Shown: piece after piece, positions 1 to 6,360 of the stretch
How the letters are laid out: each line of letters opens with the position of its first letter
Position numbering within the stretch: the stretch's first letter is position 1
DNA from: an uncultured Oscillospiraceae bacterium
GTDB lineage: Bacteria; Bacillota; Clostridia; Oscillospirales; Ruminococcaceae
Direction: 5' to 3'
Length of the DNA stretch: 9,703 nucleotides
Assembly (NCBI GenBank): GCA_900543295.1
Contig: UQQY01000083.1
Coordinates: 1-9,703 of the forward strand
Made by a program: the position numbers and the translations under genes
The notes under the pieces: model-generated
Database searches by the model: none
Told to the model about the DNA's origin: nothing
What the model saw: the letters and a program-made list of their open reading frames with translations, nothing else

Positions 1-164
1 AAAGCGGCTACCATGTAGCAAATGCCGTTGCAAATCATTTTGATGATTTGGATATGGTCTATTCCGATTATAAAAATGACACATTACAGTTAAGAACATA
101 TATGGAACGGCAATGGAGCTTCGTTGCGGGAATGGCTGATACCTTTTCAGAAATGAAATTATAA
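1..164 (+). CDS. C-terminal end of an unidentified protein (5' end outside window)
   Basis: An open frame enters from the left edge (codons begin at base 3) and ends at TAA 162-164, giving about 53 residues with no internal stop. The final residues are RQWSFVAGMADTFSEMKL. The 'FVAGMADTF' stretch vaguely recalls the 'IAGMTDxFA' tail of dGTP triphosphohydrolase-type HD proteins, but this is too short to assign and the catalytic part lies outside the window. It is followed after 48 bp by the YdeI-family gene on the same strand, and no terminator is visible between them, so the two may be co-transcribed. It could be either host DNA or cargo of the mobile element. Confidence 0.5.
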   Translation, partial: SGYHVANAVANHFDDLDMVYSDYKNDTLQLRTYMERQWSFVAGMADTFSEMKL

Positions 165-212
165 AATTGGAGGAAAGGATAACCGCAGAGACAGAGTTGA
201 GGATACCAAAGT

Positions 213-788
213 ATGGAAGTAAAAAATTTATTAGATGCCAAAAATCGTAATGAACTTCGTGAATGGCTACAAAATCATTATGATTCTGAAACAGAGTGTT
301 GGGTAACTGTAAAAAGAGGCAGACCAAAAGATGATGATACATTTTGGTATGTTGATGCTGTTGAGGAAGCTATGTGTTTTGGGTGGATAGATAGTACGAC
401 AAAAAAGCTTGACAGCGGAGTAACTGTTCAAAAACTTGCCCCCAGAAGAAAAGGTAGTGTTTGGTCTGAACTTAACAAAGAACGGTGCAGAAGAATGGAA
501 AAAATGGGGCGAATGACTGATGCAGGGCGAGCTGTTCTGCCAGATATGTCATTGTCGAGTTTTGTGATTGATGCAGATATTCTAAAAGCATTACAAGCCG
601 ATAATCAAGTATGGGAAAACTTTTTGCATTTTCCGTCGCTATATCAACGAGTGCGTATAGATACAATACAAATAAAAAAGAAGCAACCCGAATTGTTCCA
701 GAGCAGATTGCAAAAACTGATAGAAAACACAAAAGAAGGTGTTATGTACGGAGAATGGAATGATAATGGACGCTTGCTTGATGATTAA
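213..788 (+). CDS. YdeI/OmpD-associated (OmdA) family protein
   Basis: The 191-residue product carries the hallmark motifs of the YdeI/OmpD-associated family (Pfam OmdA): EAMCFGWIDS (residues 52-61), PRRKGSVWSELN (78-89) and GRMTDAG (99-105). The N-terminal half holds the conserved FGWID/PRRKGSVWS core, and the C-terminal third is a charged helical tail. Length is normal for the family. The biochemical role is not settled; relatives are sometimes annotated 'bacteriocin-protection', and no enzymatic residue can be assigned here. The protein appears cytosolic, with no signal peptide or membrane segment. The ATG at 213 is chosen because an in-frame stop lies at 198-200 and a GAGGA sequence sits at 199-203, 9 bp upstream. 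The gene ends in its own terminator and precedes the mobilisation module, so it is either cargo or the flanking host gene. Confidence 0.85.
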   Translation: MEVKNLLDAKNRNELREWLQNHYDSETECWVTVKRGRPKDDDTFWYVDAVEEAMCFGWIDSTTKKLDSGVTVQKLAPRRKGSVWSELNKERCRRMEKMGRMTDAGRAVLPDMSLSSFVIDADILKALQADNQVWENFLHFPSLYQRVRIDTIQIKKKQPELFQSRLQKLIENTKEGVMYGEWNDNGRLLDD

Positions 789-855
789 TCACGCTACAAT
801 TTCCTATTTTATCAAGGAAACAACATATTTTCCAAGCACCAAACATATAAGATAC

Positions 856-908
856 AGAGCCGTAAACTTGCGAGTAATTGCAGTTTATTGGCTCTTTCTT
901 TTTGCTTA
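856..908 (+). terminator. Rho-independent terminator after the YdeI-family gene
   Basis: AGAGCC (856-861) pairs with GGCTCT (890-895). The stem is extended inward by TAAACT against AGTTTA, and it is followed by TTTCTTTTTGCTT. It closes the transcription unit of the YdeI-family gene, separating it from the promoter at 964. Confidence 0.7.
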
Positions 909-963
909 AATTTAATAGTATTCCCTACTTCCCGAAAAATTATTCAAGAATTTTGAAAAAGCA

Positions 964-993
964 TTGACAAACACTTGTTCTCTAAAGTATAAT
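964..993 (+). promoter_or_regulatory. Strong sigma-A promoter upstream of the structured leader
   Basis: A consensus -35 TTGACA (964-969) and consensus -10 TATAAT (988-993) are separated by 18 bp. Transcription would start near 1000, exactly at a small CTCTC-ACAG-GAGAG hairpin (1000-1013). No protein-coding gene starts until 1544, so the immediate product is a leader or small RNA that meets a terminator at 1229-1259. Confidence 0.75.
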
Positions 994-999
994 GAAATA

Positions 1000-1259
1000 C
1001 TCTCACAGGAGAGCTACAACTGAATACATATTTTAATCACAAATTTTAAGAGACGACTTTAAGTCGGACAACGTTGCGATGTGCTAAGCGAAAATATCGC
1101 CGCCTCTGAATTGCCTTGAACTGTCGGCAACAGATAAGCGTAAAAGACAGTTTCGACTTTGAATTTCAAAGCCGGTTACATGAATGTGATACCCAATACA
1201 CAAAGGGATAAGTCTATCCTTTTGTCAGGTCGGTATGCGTTTGTGTACCGGCTTTTTTT
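1000..1259 (+). ncRNA. Candidate structured leader / small RNA
   Basis: This roughly 260-nt segment between a consensus promoter and a T-tract terminator is crowded with short inverted repeats. They are CTCTC/GAGAG (1000-1013), CGACTT/AAGTCG around 1060 (1054-1066), GCGAT/ATCGC (1076-1100), ACTGTC/GACAGT (1120-1151), CTTTGA/TCAAAG (1157-1171), AAAGGGATA/TATCCTTT with one bulge (1202-1222), and the terminator stem. No convincing ORF with a ribosome binding site is present: a 36-codon ATG frame (1180-1290) has no good Shine-Dalgarno and runs through the terminator. I do not recognise a known RNA family. It could be a regulatory RNA, an attenuating leader of the mobilisation operon, or partly transfer-origin DNA. 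Confidence 0.35.
1229..1259 (+). terminator. Rho-independent terminator closing the leader
   Basis: GTCGGTA (1229-1235) pairs with TACCGGC (1246-1252), including one G-U pair, and is followed directly by seven Ts (1253-1259). It lies about 285 bp before mobC, so it would either end an independent small RNA or act as a conditional terminator for the downstream operon. Confidence 0.75.
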
Positions 1260-1271
1260 GTTGCCTGAAAC

Positions 1272-1543
1272 GCCGGTTACAACTGAATGACCGGCTGAAT
1301 GGGATATGATTTTGCGATGATACTTTCTTCGGAAAGTGAGCGAAACAACGCCGCTTGACGGGGGCAGGAACTGCATTCAGGCAGACCGGCAAAACACATA
1401 CGGAAAAGACAGCGGAGATGTCGCATACCGTAACAAGCAGGGAAACTGTATTGACAGTTTCCACTTAAATCGGCTTTAAGAGCCGATTACTCTTTGGGGA
1501 AATCCCCAATCCCCTTAAATATTCTACTGAAAGGACTGATGTT
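1272..1543 (+). other. Gene-free region with stacked hairpins; probable origin of transfer (oriT)
   Basis: Directly upstream of the MobC/relaxase genes lies a non-coding stretch with strong inverted repeats. They are GCCGGT/ACCGGC (1272-1295), ACTTTC-TTCG-GAAAGT (1322-1337), a perfect 9-bp stem GGAAACTGT/ACAGTTTCC with a 4-nt loop (1441-1462), a perfect 8-bp stem AATCGGCT/AGCCGATT (1468-1488) and GGGGA/TCCCC (1497-1508). Origins of transfer in elements with this gene order usually sit next to the relaxase and MobC genes and contain such repeats, so an oriT here is an inference from context. I cannot identify the nic site. A TTGACA-like -35 at 1451-1456 has no good -10. Confidence 0.45.
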
Positions 1544-1846
1544 ATGAACGAAGTAAAAAGTAAAAATATGATTATCCGTGTGAGTGAAAAAGAGAAAAAT
1601 TTGATTGAACGCAACGCCGAAAGATGCGGACTTTCCGTATCGGAATATCTTCGCCAGCGAGCTTTAGGATATATGCCGAGAGCAGTTTTACCCGAAAGCT
1701 TTTTCTCTTTCAGCGATAAGTTAGATGAACTTTGCGTCGCTGTCGAGGGTAAAATCTCAGCGGATACAGAGGAAAGAATTATTGCGCTGATTGATGAAAT
1801 CACTGCTGAGTTAATCTTACCGCAAAAGGAAAGACTGGTGGTATAG
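1544..1846 (+). CDS. MobC-like relaxosome accessory protein (ribbon-helix-helix)
   Basis: A 100-residue protein. Residues 8-45 (NMIIRVSEKEKNLIERNAER, then CGLSVSEYLRQRALGY) form a typical MobC/Arc-type ribbon-helix-helix: a beta strand followed by two helices with the 'SVSEYLR' turn. MobC proteins bind near oriT and help the relaxase open and nick the DNA strand. The second half is acidic and helical, without cysteines or membrane segments. AAGGA at 1531-1535, 8 bp before ATG 1544, supports the start. The stop codon TAG (1844-1846) directly abuts the relaxase ATG (1847), so translation is probably coupled. The gene order MobC-relaxase-ParB-TnpW is typical of Tn1549-like conjugative or mobilisable elements of Clostridia. 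Confidence 0.85.
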   Translation: MNEVKSKNMIIRVSEKEKNLIERNAERCGLSVSEYLRQRALGYMPRAVLPESFFSFSDKLDELCVAVEGKISADTEERIIALIDEITAELILPQKERLVV

Positions 1847-3199
1847 ATGGCAACTACAGGCTTCTGGCCCGTTAAAGACAGGCTAAAAGAGGTTATCGAC
1901 TATGCGGAAAATCCCGATAAAACTATCGACAAAAAGTATGTGGACAGCGATTTGTACGACGCCTTGCAGTATGTTTTCAACGATAAAAAGACCGATGAGC
2001 GTATGTATGTCAGCGGTATCAACTGCAACGCCAAGCGAGCCTATGAGCGTATGACGGCAACCAAGAAACGCTTTGGAAAAATGGGCGGTAATGTAGCTTA
2101 TCACGGTTATCAGAGCTTTCAAACAGGCGAAGTAACGCCCGAAGAAGCACACAAAATCGGCGTGGAAACCGCAAGGCGTATGTGGGGTGATGACTATGAA
2201 ATCGTAGTTACCACACATCTGAATACCGATAATCTTCACAATCATTTTGTGATAAATTCCGTATCTTTTAAGACTGGCAAAAAGTTTGAAAACCACATTT
2301 CCGACCATCATAAACTCCGTGAAATCTCCGACGCTGTATGTATGGAATACGGAAAAAGTGTTTTGAAAGAAGCTGATTTTTATGGTGGTAAGAAAAAGGA
2401 ATACTGGCTGAAACGAAGCGGCGGGATGTCGCACCGAGAACTTTTGAAAGCGGATATTGATACTGCACTTGCACAGTCCACCAATTTCAAAGCTTTTGAA
2501 ATCCGCTTAAAGGATATGGGGTATGTAATACAGCGTGATGAAAGCTATGCTCACTACTCTATCAAAGCACCAAGCTGGCAGAGGGCGGTACGCTTAGACA
2601 AGCTGGGAAAAGAATATACTCCCACCGCTATCCGTGAACGGTTGCTTGACAATCAACGGTATGTCGGTTTTGTACCGTTCCACAAACCAAAATATACGCC
2701 GCTGCTTGTTCTTGAAATCGAATACCGCAAAATGCAGCGTATGGACGGCATACAGGTATTGTTTGAACTGATTATCGAATTATGCAGATTGATCACAGGA
2801 AACAATCTTGCTCCGGCTTCTCCCCGACCACTTTCTCCCGAAATGCGTCAGGAGGTTATAAACTTAAATAAAACGCTTGATGAATACAAGTTCCTATGTG
2901 AGAAGCAGATTGATTCTCCACAGGAGCTTGTTTCGTTTATCAGTGGAACACGGGAACAAATCTCTGTTTTAGAAAGGGAACGGCAGTCGGTATATAACCG
3001 CAATCGCCATAAAAAAAGCGAAGAGTTGAACGCACAGGCACGAGAAATTTCCGCAAAAATCAAGCCTATGCGTAAGGAATTATCCACCGCAAAGGCAATT
3101 CTTGAGAAGATACCGAGATTTGAAAAGCTATTAGAAACCGAACGGCAGATGGAAACTGCCGTAATGTCAAAATACAAAGAAAGAAGGTATGAACGATGA
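1847..3199 (+). CDS. Relaxase / mobilisation nuclease (MobA/VirD2-type, MOBP-like)
   Basis: This 450-residue protein is the strand-transferring nuclease of the element. Its N-terminus (WPVKDRLKEVIDYAENPDKT) holds the probable catalytic tyrosine Y19. The metal-binding histidine motif follows as HLNTDNLHNHFVIN, with H124, D128, H131, H133 and N137. A conserved 'GNVAYHGYQSF' stretch containing H86 and 'GEVTPEEAHKIG' lie between, as in the MobA/VirD2 relaxase family (Pfam Relaxase). Residues from about 340 to 450 are rich in Lys, Glu and Leu and probably form a coiled coil. The family cleaves one strand at oriT through a tyrosine-DNA linkage and leads that strand into the recipient. The stop overlaps the next gene's start (ATGA, 3196-3199). 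No truncation is apparent. Neither a coupling protein nor a mating-pore gene is in the window, so this could be part of a full conjugative element or only a mobilisable one. Confidence 0.93.
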   Translation: MATTGFWPVKDRLKEVIDYAENPDKTIDKKYVDSDLYDALQYVFNDKKTDERMYVSGINCNAKRAYERMTATKKRFGKMGGNVAYHGYQSFQTGEVTPEEAHKIGVETARRMWGDDYEIVVTTHLNTDNLHNHFVINSVSFKTGKKFENHISDHHKLREISDAVCMEYGKSVLKEADFYGGKKKEYWLKRSGGMSHRELLKADIDTALAQSTNFKAFEIRLKDMGYVIQRDESYAHYSIKAPSWQRAVRLDKLGKEYTPTAIRERLLDNQRYVGFVPFHKPKYTPLLVLEIEYRKMQRMDGIQVLFELIIELCRLITGNNLAPASPRPLSPEMRQEVINLNKTLDEYKFLCEKQIDSPQELVSFISGTREQISVLERERQSVYNRNRHKKSEELNAQAREISAKIKPMRKELSTAKAILEKIPRFEKLLETERQMETAVMSKYKERRYER

Positions 3200-4080
3200 C
3201 AAATACAATGAACCCGCCGAAAAAGAAAGCGGCAAATATTCGAGTAGACAAACTCCGCACTTTTGAAGGACACCCTTTTAAGGTGCTGGACGATGAGGAT
3301 ATGAACAATCTTACAGAGAGCCTTAAGACACAAGGCGTTCTCTCCCCTCTGATTGTCCGCCCGACTGAAAACACAGATGAATATGAGGTTGTTTCAGGAC
3401 ACCGCAGACTACACGCCGCCATGAAAGCAGGACTTTTGGAAGTCCCTGCTTTAATCTATCCCCTTGAGCGAAACGAAGCGATGATTGCGGTTGTAGACAG
3501 CAATCTTCATCGTGAACGGATACTCCCCAGCGAAAAGGCTTTTGCCTACAAAATGAAAATGGAAGCAATGAAAGCACAGGGCAAGAGAACGGATTTAACT
3601 TTATCGCAAGTTGCGATAAAGTCGGATACCGCCGCCGAAATCGGCAAAACGCAGAACGAGAGCCGTGATAAAGTGTTCCGATATATCCGCTTAACCCACC
3701 TTATCCCCGAACTGCTTGACAAAGTTGATGAGGGCATAATCGCACTCAGTCCTGCTGTTGAATTGTCCTATCTGTCTGAAGCACAGCAGAAAATCTTGCT
3801 TGACGCTATGAGCCTGAATGACTGTACGCCCTCTCACGCACAGAGTATCCGTATGAAGAAAGCGGCACAGCAGGGCGAATTAACAGAAGATATGATTTAT
3901 GCGATTATGTCCGAAGAAAAAGCCAATCAGACCGAGCGTATCAGCTTTAAGGTACAGGATTTAAGAGGATTTTTTCCGAGGAATTATACTGGGAAGCAGA
4001 TGAGCGAAACCATTCTGAAGCTGCTCTATGAGAATCAACGCAAAATGGAACGCAGACGAAACAGCAGAGATGAAAGGTAA
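3196..4080 (+). CDS. ParB/Spo0J-like nuclease-domain protein of the mobile element
   Basis: A 294-residue ParB-family protein. The N-terminal domain runs from about residue 13 to 105, with 'LTESLKTQGVLSPLIVRP' (39-56) and 'YEVVSGHRRLHAAMKAG' (63-79). The GHRR (68-71) corresponds to the nucleotide-binding GERR box of ParB proteins. Residues 130-200 contain the central helix-turn-helix region (SRDKVFRYIRLTHLIPELLD). The C-terminal end is basic (KMERRRNSRDER). ParB-like proteins in such transposons are thought to act in maintenance of, or transcription from, the excised circle, but their exact job is not established. No ParA partner is visible in this window. The ATG lies in a 4-bp overlap with the relaxase stop, with an AGAAGG sequence just upstream, indicating coupled translation. 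Confidence 0.88.
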   Translation: MTNTMNPPKKKAANIRVDKLRTFEGHPFKVLDDEDMNNLTESLKTQGVLSPLIVRPTENTDEYEVVSGHRRLHAAMKAGLLEVPALIYPLERNEAMIAVVDSNLHRERILPSEKAFAYKMKMEAMKAQGKRTDLTLSQVAIKSDTAAEIGKTQNESRDKVFRYIRLTHLIPELLDKVDEGIIALSPAVELSYLSEAQQKILLDAMSLNDCTPSHAQSIRMKKAAQQGELTEDMIYAIMSEEKANQTERISFKVQDLRGFFPRNYTGKQMSETILKLLYENQRKMERRRNSRDER

Positions 4081-4089
4081 GGTGACTGT

Positions 4090-4368
4090 ATGAAGAAGAT
4101 AGATATTTATCCAAATAACGAGGTCATATATGCTCTGCCTCCTGAAGCGATAGATGAAAATGAGCCAATCTGCCTTGTGGATTATTTACTGCCACAAAGC
4201 AAGGACAGCATTTTCGATTACGGCAAGGTGCGCCGCTTCGGTAAAGATAAGTTTACGATGAAAATCGGCGGGACAACCTATGAAGTATCCACACATTTTA
4301 ATCCCCAAGGCAAGCAATGCGTAATGGAGCAATTCAAGGAACTGATACTGTCCGAAAAGCTGATTTGA
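4090..4368 (+). CDS. Small transposon-encoded protein, TnpW-like
   Basis: A 92-residue protein. The C-terminal half (FTMKIGGTTYEVSTHFNPQG, then KQCVMEQFKELILSEK) resembles the TnpW family of small proteins found beside serine recombinases in Tn4451-like elements: a 'KIGxTTYEVSxxF' strand pair followed by a helix ending near the C-terminus. The first half (about 45 residues, acidic) is not something I recognise. It makes the protein longer than the shortest TnpW proteins. The start lies 10 bp after the ParB stop and is preceded by AAGGTG near 4078-4083. Function is unknown; the position just before the recombinase suggests a role in transposition or its control. Confidence 0.65.
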   Translation: MKKIDIYPNNEVIYALPPEAIDENEPICLVDYLLPQSKDSIFDYGKVRRFGKDKFTMKIGGTTYEVSTHFNPQGKQCVMEQFKELILSEKLI

Positions 4369-4395
4369 CAATCGCACAGTAGAAAAAGATGACAC

Positions 4396-4428
4396 GGCAT
4401 AGTAAAGTATATTTGCCTTTGCTATGCC
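4396..4428 (+). promoter_or_regulatory. 12-bp stem-loop just upstream of the truncated recombinase gene
   Basis: GGCATAGTAAAG (4396-4407) pairs with CTTTGCTATGCC (4417-4428), with a single G-U wobble in RNA and a 9-nt loop. No T-tract follows, so it is not a classical terminator. It sits between the TnpW-like gene and the recombinase ribosome binding site (AAAGGAG near 4438-4444). It may tune read-through, stability or translation of the recombinase, or be a protein-binding site. The function is inferred from position only. Confidence 0.5.
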
Positions 4429-4454
4429 CTGTTGTCGGAAAGGAGAAAAGATTT

Positions 4455-4667
4455 ATGACAACAGCAATGAAATTAAACGGGCAGGCAGATGAAAAAATAA
4501 CAGCGTTGTATTGCAGGCTTTCCGTAGATGATGACAATAAGGACGAGGAATCCAACTCCATCACCAATCAAAAGCAGATTTTACAGGACTACGCACGCAA
4601 AGAGGGCTACACCAACACAATGTTTTTCGTAGATATGTTCAGCTGCAGAATGATACAAATACATTAA
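4455..4667 (+). pseudogene. N-terminal fragment of a large serine recombinase, disrupted after codon 60
   Basis: The start ATG 4455 is preceded by AAAGGAG. Residues 16-60 are a clear serine-recombinase N-terminus: ITALYCRLSVDDDNKD with catalytic Ser23, then SITNQKQILQDYARKEGY and MFFVD. The family continues FVDDGISG..., but here the frame changes after D60 (codon 4632-4634) to ten unrelated residues (MFSCRMIQIH) and stops at 4665-4667. The rest of the catalytic domain, the zinc ribbon and the coiled coil are missing. The fragment is therefore inactive as it stands. It should be the integrase/excisionase of the transposon whose relaxase lies upstream. The break coincides with a change in base composition and coding strand, so it looks like an insertion rather than simple decay. 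The missing 3' part would be expected on the far side of the inserted prophage. Confidence 0.85.
4626..4660. mobile_element. Probable prophage attachment-site junction (att half-site)
   Basis: The serine recombinase reading frame stops matching its family after GAT at 4632-4634. Just beyond is the imperfect palindrome TTCAGCTGCAGAA (4638-4650), followed by the end of the opposite-strand recombinase unit. Prophages that use large serine recombinases typically carry the recombinase gene next to their attachment site and recombine within a core of only a few bases. The core here is therefore predicted to include or abut GA/GAT at 4632-4634. The other junction lies outside the window, so the core cannot be proven. 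Confidence 0.6.
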
Positions 4668-4677
4668 TCCTCTCCTG

Positions 4678-4708
4678 CGGGTTCAAAACGGTTCGGACGG
4701 GTTCAAAA
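4678..4708 (+). repeat. Two CGGGTTCAAAA direct repeats, 20-bp period
   Basis: CGGGTTCAAAA occurs at 4678-4688 and again at 4698-4708, with a partial copy (ACGGTTCGGA, 4688-4697) between. They lie about 45-75 bp inside the prophage from the proposed junction, between it and the recombinase gene. They are candidates for recombinase or accessory-factor binding sites, or for an operator; the role is inferred from position only. Confidence 0.5.
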
Positions 4709-4721
4709 GTGTGCCTTTCAC

Positions 4722-4767
4722 AGACAAAAAACAAAAAATGCACCCCACTTTTTCAGCGGAGTGCATT
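4722..4767 (-). terminator. Rho-independent terminator after the recombinase unit
   Basis: On the minus strand GCGGAGTGCATT-side sequences pair as AATGCAC (4761-4767 complement) with GTGCATT (4737-4743 complement), with GG/CC continuing the stem. It is followed by a T-rich run complementary to ACAAAAAAC at 4722-4737. It lies 16-60 bp past the stop of the 525-residue recombinase and ends the minus-strand unit just before the attachment junction. Confidence 0.7.
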
Positions 4768-4782
4768 CCTGCCTTTCATAGT

Positions 4783-6360
4783 TTACACGGCGATTTCCAT
4801 GCCGTTCTGAAAGGTTACTCGAATGTCATTTTTGCCGTAAACCGTGATGTGGTCGCACAGGGCGAGCCATGCGTCCTCATCGAAAATCTCTACCTGCCCC
4901 GGCAGAGAGCGTAGCGTTTCCAGAAAATGCTCCATCATCAGCCGCTGTGCCCGTCGCTTGGCGAGTGCCGCCTGTGTTTCGTCCAGAGCTGCCCGCGCCG
5001 CATCGAAGCGCCGAACAAGAGCATTGTAGCGTTTTTCGTATTCGGTCTGGTTCTGTGCGATATGTGCATTCTCGTCAATGCACTTTTCTATCAGTTCTGC
5101 GACCGTGTTCACCTCTTGGGTCAACACCTCAGTTTCCGCTTCGAGCGCATCGGTTGAAAAAGCGGTGTCCCTGATCTCTTCAAAGCCAGCGATGACAGTG
5201 TCACGCTCTTTTTCGAGGATGCTCAGTGCCGTTATGAAAATCTGTTTGATGGTATCTTCCTCCAGGTGCGGCGTTGAGCATTTGCTGTCACCGTCGTACT
5301 TGTGGTTGCACTGCCATATGACCCTTCTGTACTTATCGTTGGAATGCCAGATCTTTGAACCATACCAGCCGCCGCAGTCCCCGCACCGTATTTTGCCGGA
5401 GAAGATGCTGACGCTGCTTCTGCGGTTTTTTCCGGGCAGCCGGGCCTGCATCAGAATCTGTACACGGTCGAATATTTCAGGCTCGATGATCGCCTCGTGG
5501 TTTCCCTCCACATAGTACTGCGGCACCTCGCCTTCGTTCTTCTTTTTCTTCTTGGTGAGAAAGTCTGTAGTGTAGACCTTCTGTAAAAGTGCGTCTCCCT
5601 TGTACTTCTCGTTGGTAAGAATGGACTGTACCACAGCCTTGCCCCAGACCTTCTTACCGCCCGGCGTAGGTATCCCTTCCTCCGTCAGCAATTTGGCGAT
5701 GCAGTGCGGCGATCTGCCCTGCAGGAAATGTCCGTAGATTTTTCGGACGATTTTCGCCTGTTCCTCATTCACCACAAGATTGCCGTCCTCGCCCCGGTCG
5801 TAGCCGAGGAATCTTCCGAAAGGAACCGTGACCTTTCCGTCAGCGCACCGCTTGCGCCAGCCCCAGGTGCAGTTCTCGGAAATGGAGCGGCTCTCTTCCT
5901 GCGCAAGGCTTGACATGATGGTAATGAGCAGCTCACCCTTGGAGTCGAAGGTCCAAATGTTTTCTTTCTGGAAATAGCATTCGCAGCCGTTGTCCTTCAG
6001 CTTTCGGATGGTGGAGAGACTGTCCACTGTGTTTCTCGCAAAGCGGCTCACGCTCTTTGTGATAATGAGGTCGATTCTCCCCGCCAGCGCATCCGCGATC
6101 ATTCTGTTGAAACCTTCACGCTTGAAGGTGTTGCAGGCGGTGATGCCTTCGTCCGAATACAGTCCGACGAACTCCCAGTCGTCGCGGCTCTGGATGTACT
6201 GTGTGTAGTAGTCGCACTGCGCGGCGTAGCTTGTCTGCTGGTCCTCCATGTCCGTGGAGACGCGGGCATATCCGGCTACGCGGCGTTTCTTTTCACTGCT
6301 TATCGGATTAGCCGTGAACCTGTTTCTTGTGGCGGGTATTGTCGTTACGCTCTTTGCCAC
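4783..6360 (-). CDS. Large serine recombinase (525 aa), probable phage integrase
   Basis: A complete large serine recombinase. The resolvase domain spans about residues 27-175: GYARVSTD with catalytic Ser35, then SDEGITACNTFKREGFNRMI, TKSVSRFARNT (101-111) and SLAQEESRSISEN. The recombinase domain is about 180-310. The zinc ribbon has Cys326, Cys329, Cys351 and Cys361. A coiled coil (about 405-480, TEYEKRYNALVRRFDAARAALDE region) precedes a short C-terminal beta tail. Such enzymes join attP and attB to integrate a phage and, with a directionality factor, excise it. The start is GTG at 6360: GGGAGG lies 8 bp upstream, and no ATG fits the frame. It overlaps the preceding recombinase by 16 bp, implying coupled translation. 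It is the gene closest to the attachment junction and the best candidate for the active integrase. Confidence 0.95.
   Translation of the reverse strand: MAKSVTTIPATRNRFTANPISSEKKRRVAGYARVSTDMEDQQTSYAAQCDYYTQYIQSRDDWEFVGLYSDEGITACNTFKREGFNRMIADALAGRIDLIITKSVSRFARNTVDSLSTIRKLKDNGCECYFQKENIWTFDSKGELLITIMSSLAQEESRSISENCTWGWRKRCADGKVTVPFGRFLGYDRGEDGNLVVNEEQAKIVRKIYGHFLQGRSPHCIAKLLTEEGIPTPGGKKVWGKAVVQSILTNEKYKGDALLQKVYTTDFLTKKKKKNEGEVPQYYVEGNHEAIIEPEIFDRVQILMQARLPGKNRRSSVSIFSGKIRCGDCGGWYGSKIWHSNDKYRRVIWQCNHKYDGDSKCSTPHLEEDTIKQIFITALSILEKERDTVIAGFEEIRDTAFSTDALEAETEVLTQEVNTVAELIEKCIDENAHIAQNQTEYEKRYNALVRRFDAARAALDETQAALAKRRAQRLMMEHFLETLRSLPGQVEIFDEDAWLALCDHITVYGKNDIRVTFQNGMEIAV

Noticed and set aside
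1180..1290. 36-codon ATG frame within the leader
   Set aside because: There is no Shine-Dalgarno, and the frame runs through the terminator stem and T-tract. It is kept only as a remote leader-peptide possibility.
1883..2434. 183-codon minus-strand frame opposite the relaxase
   Set aside because: It is a shadow of the relaxase, whose His triad and operon overlaps define the coding strand.
4389..4454. Upstream ATG extending the truncated recombinase
   Set aside because: The extra residues pass through the hairpin at 4396-4428 and match nothing in the family. The AAAGGAG site points to ATG 4455.
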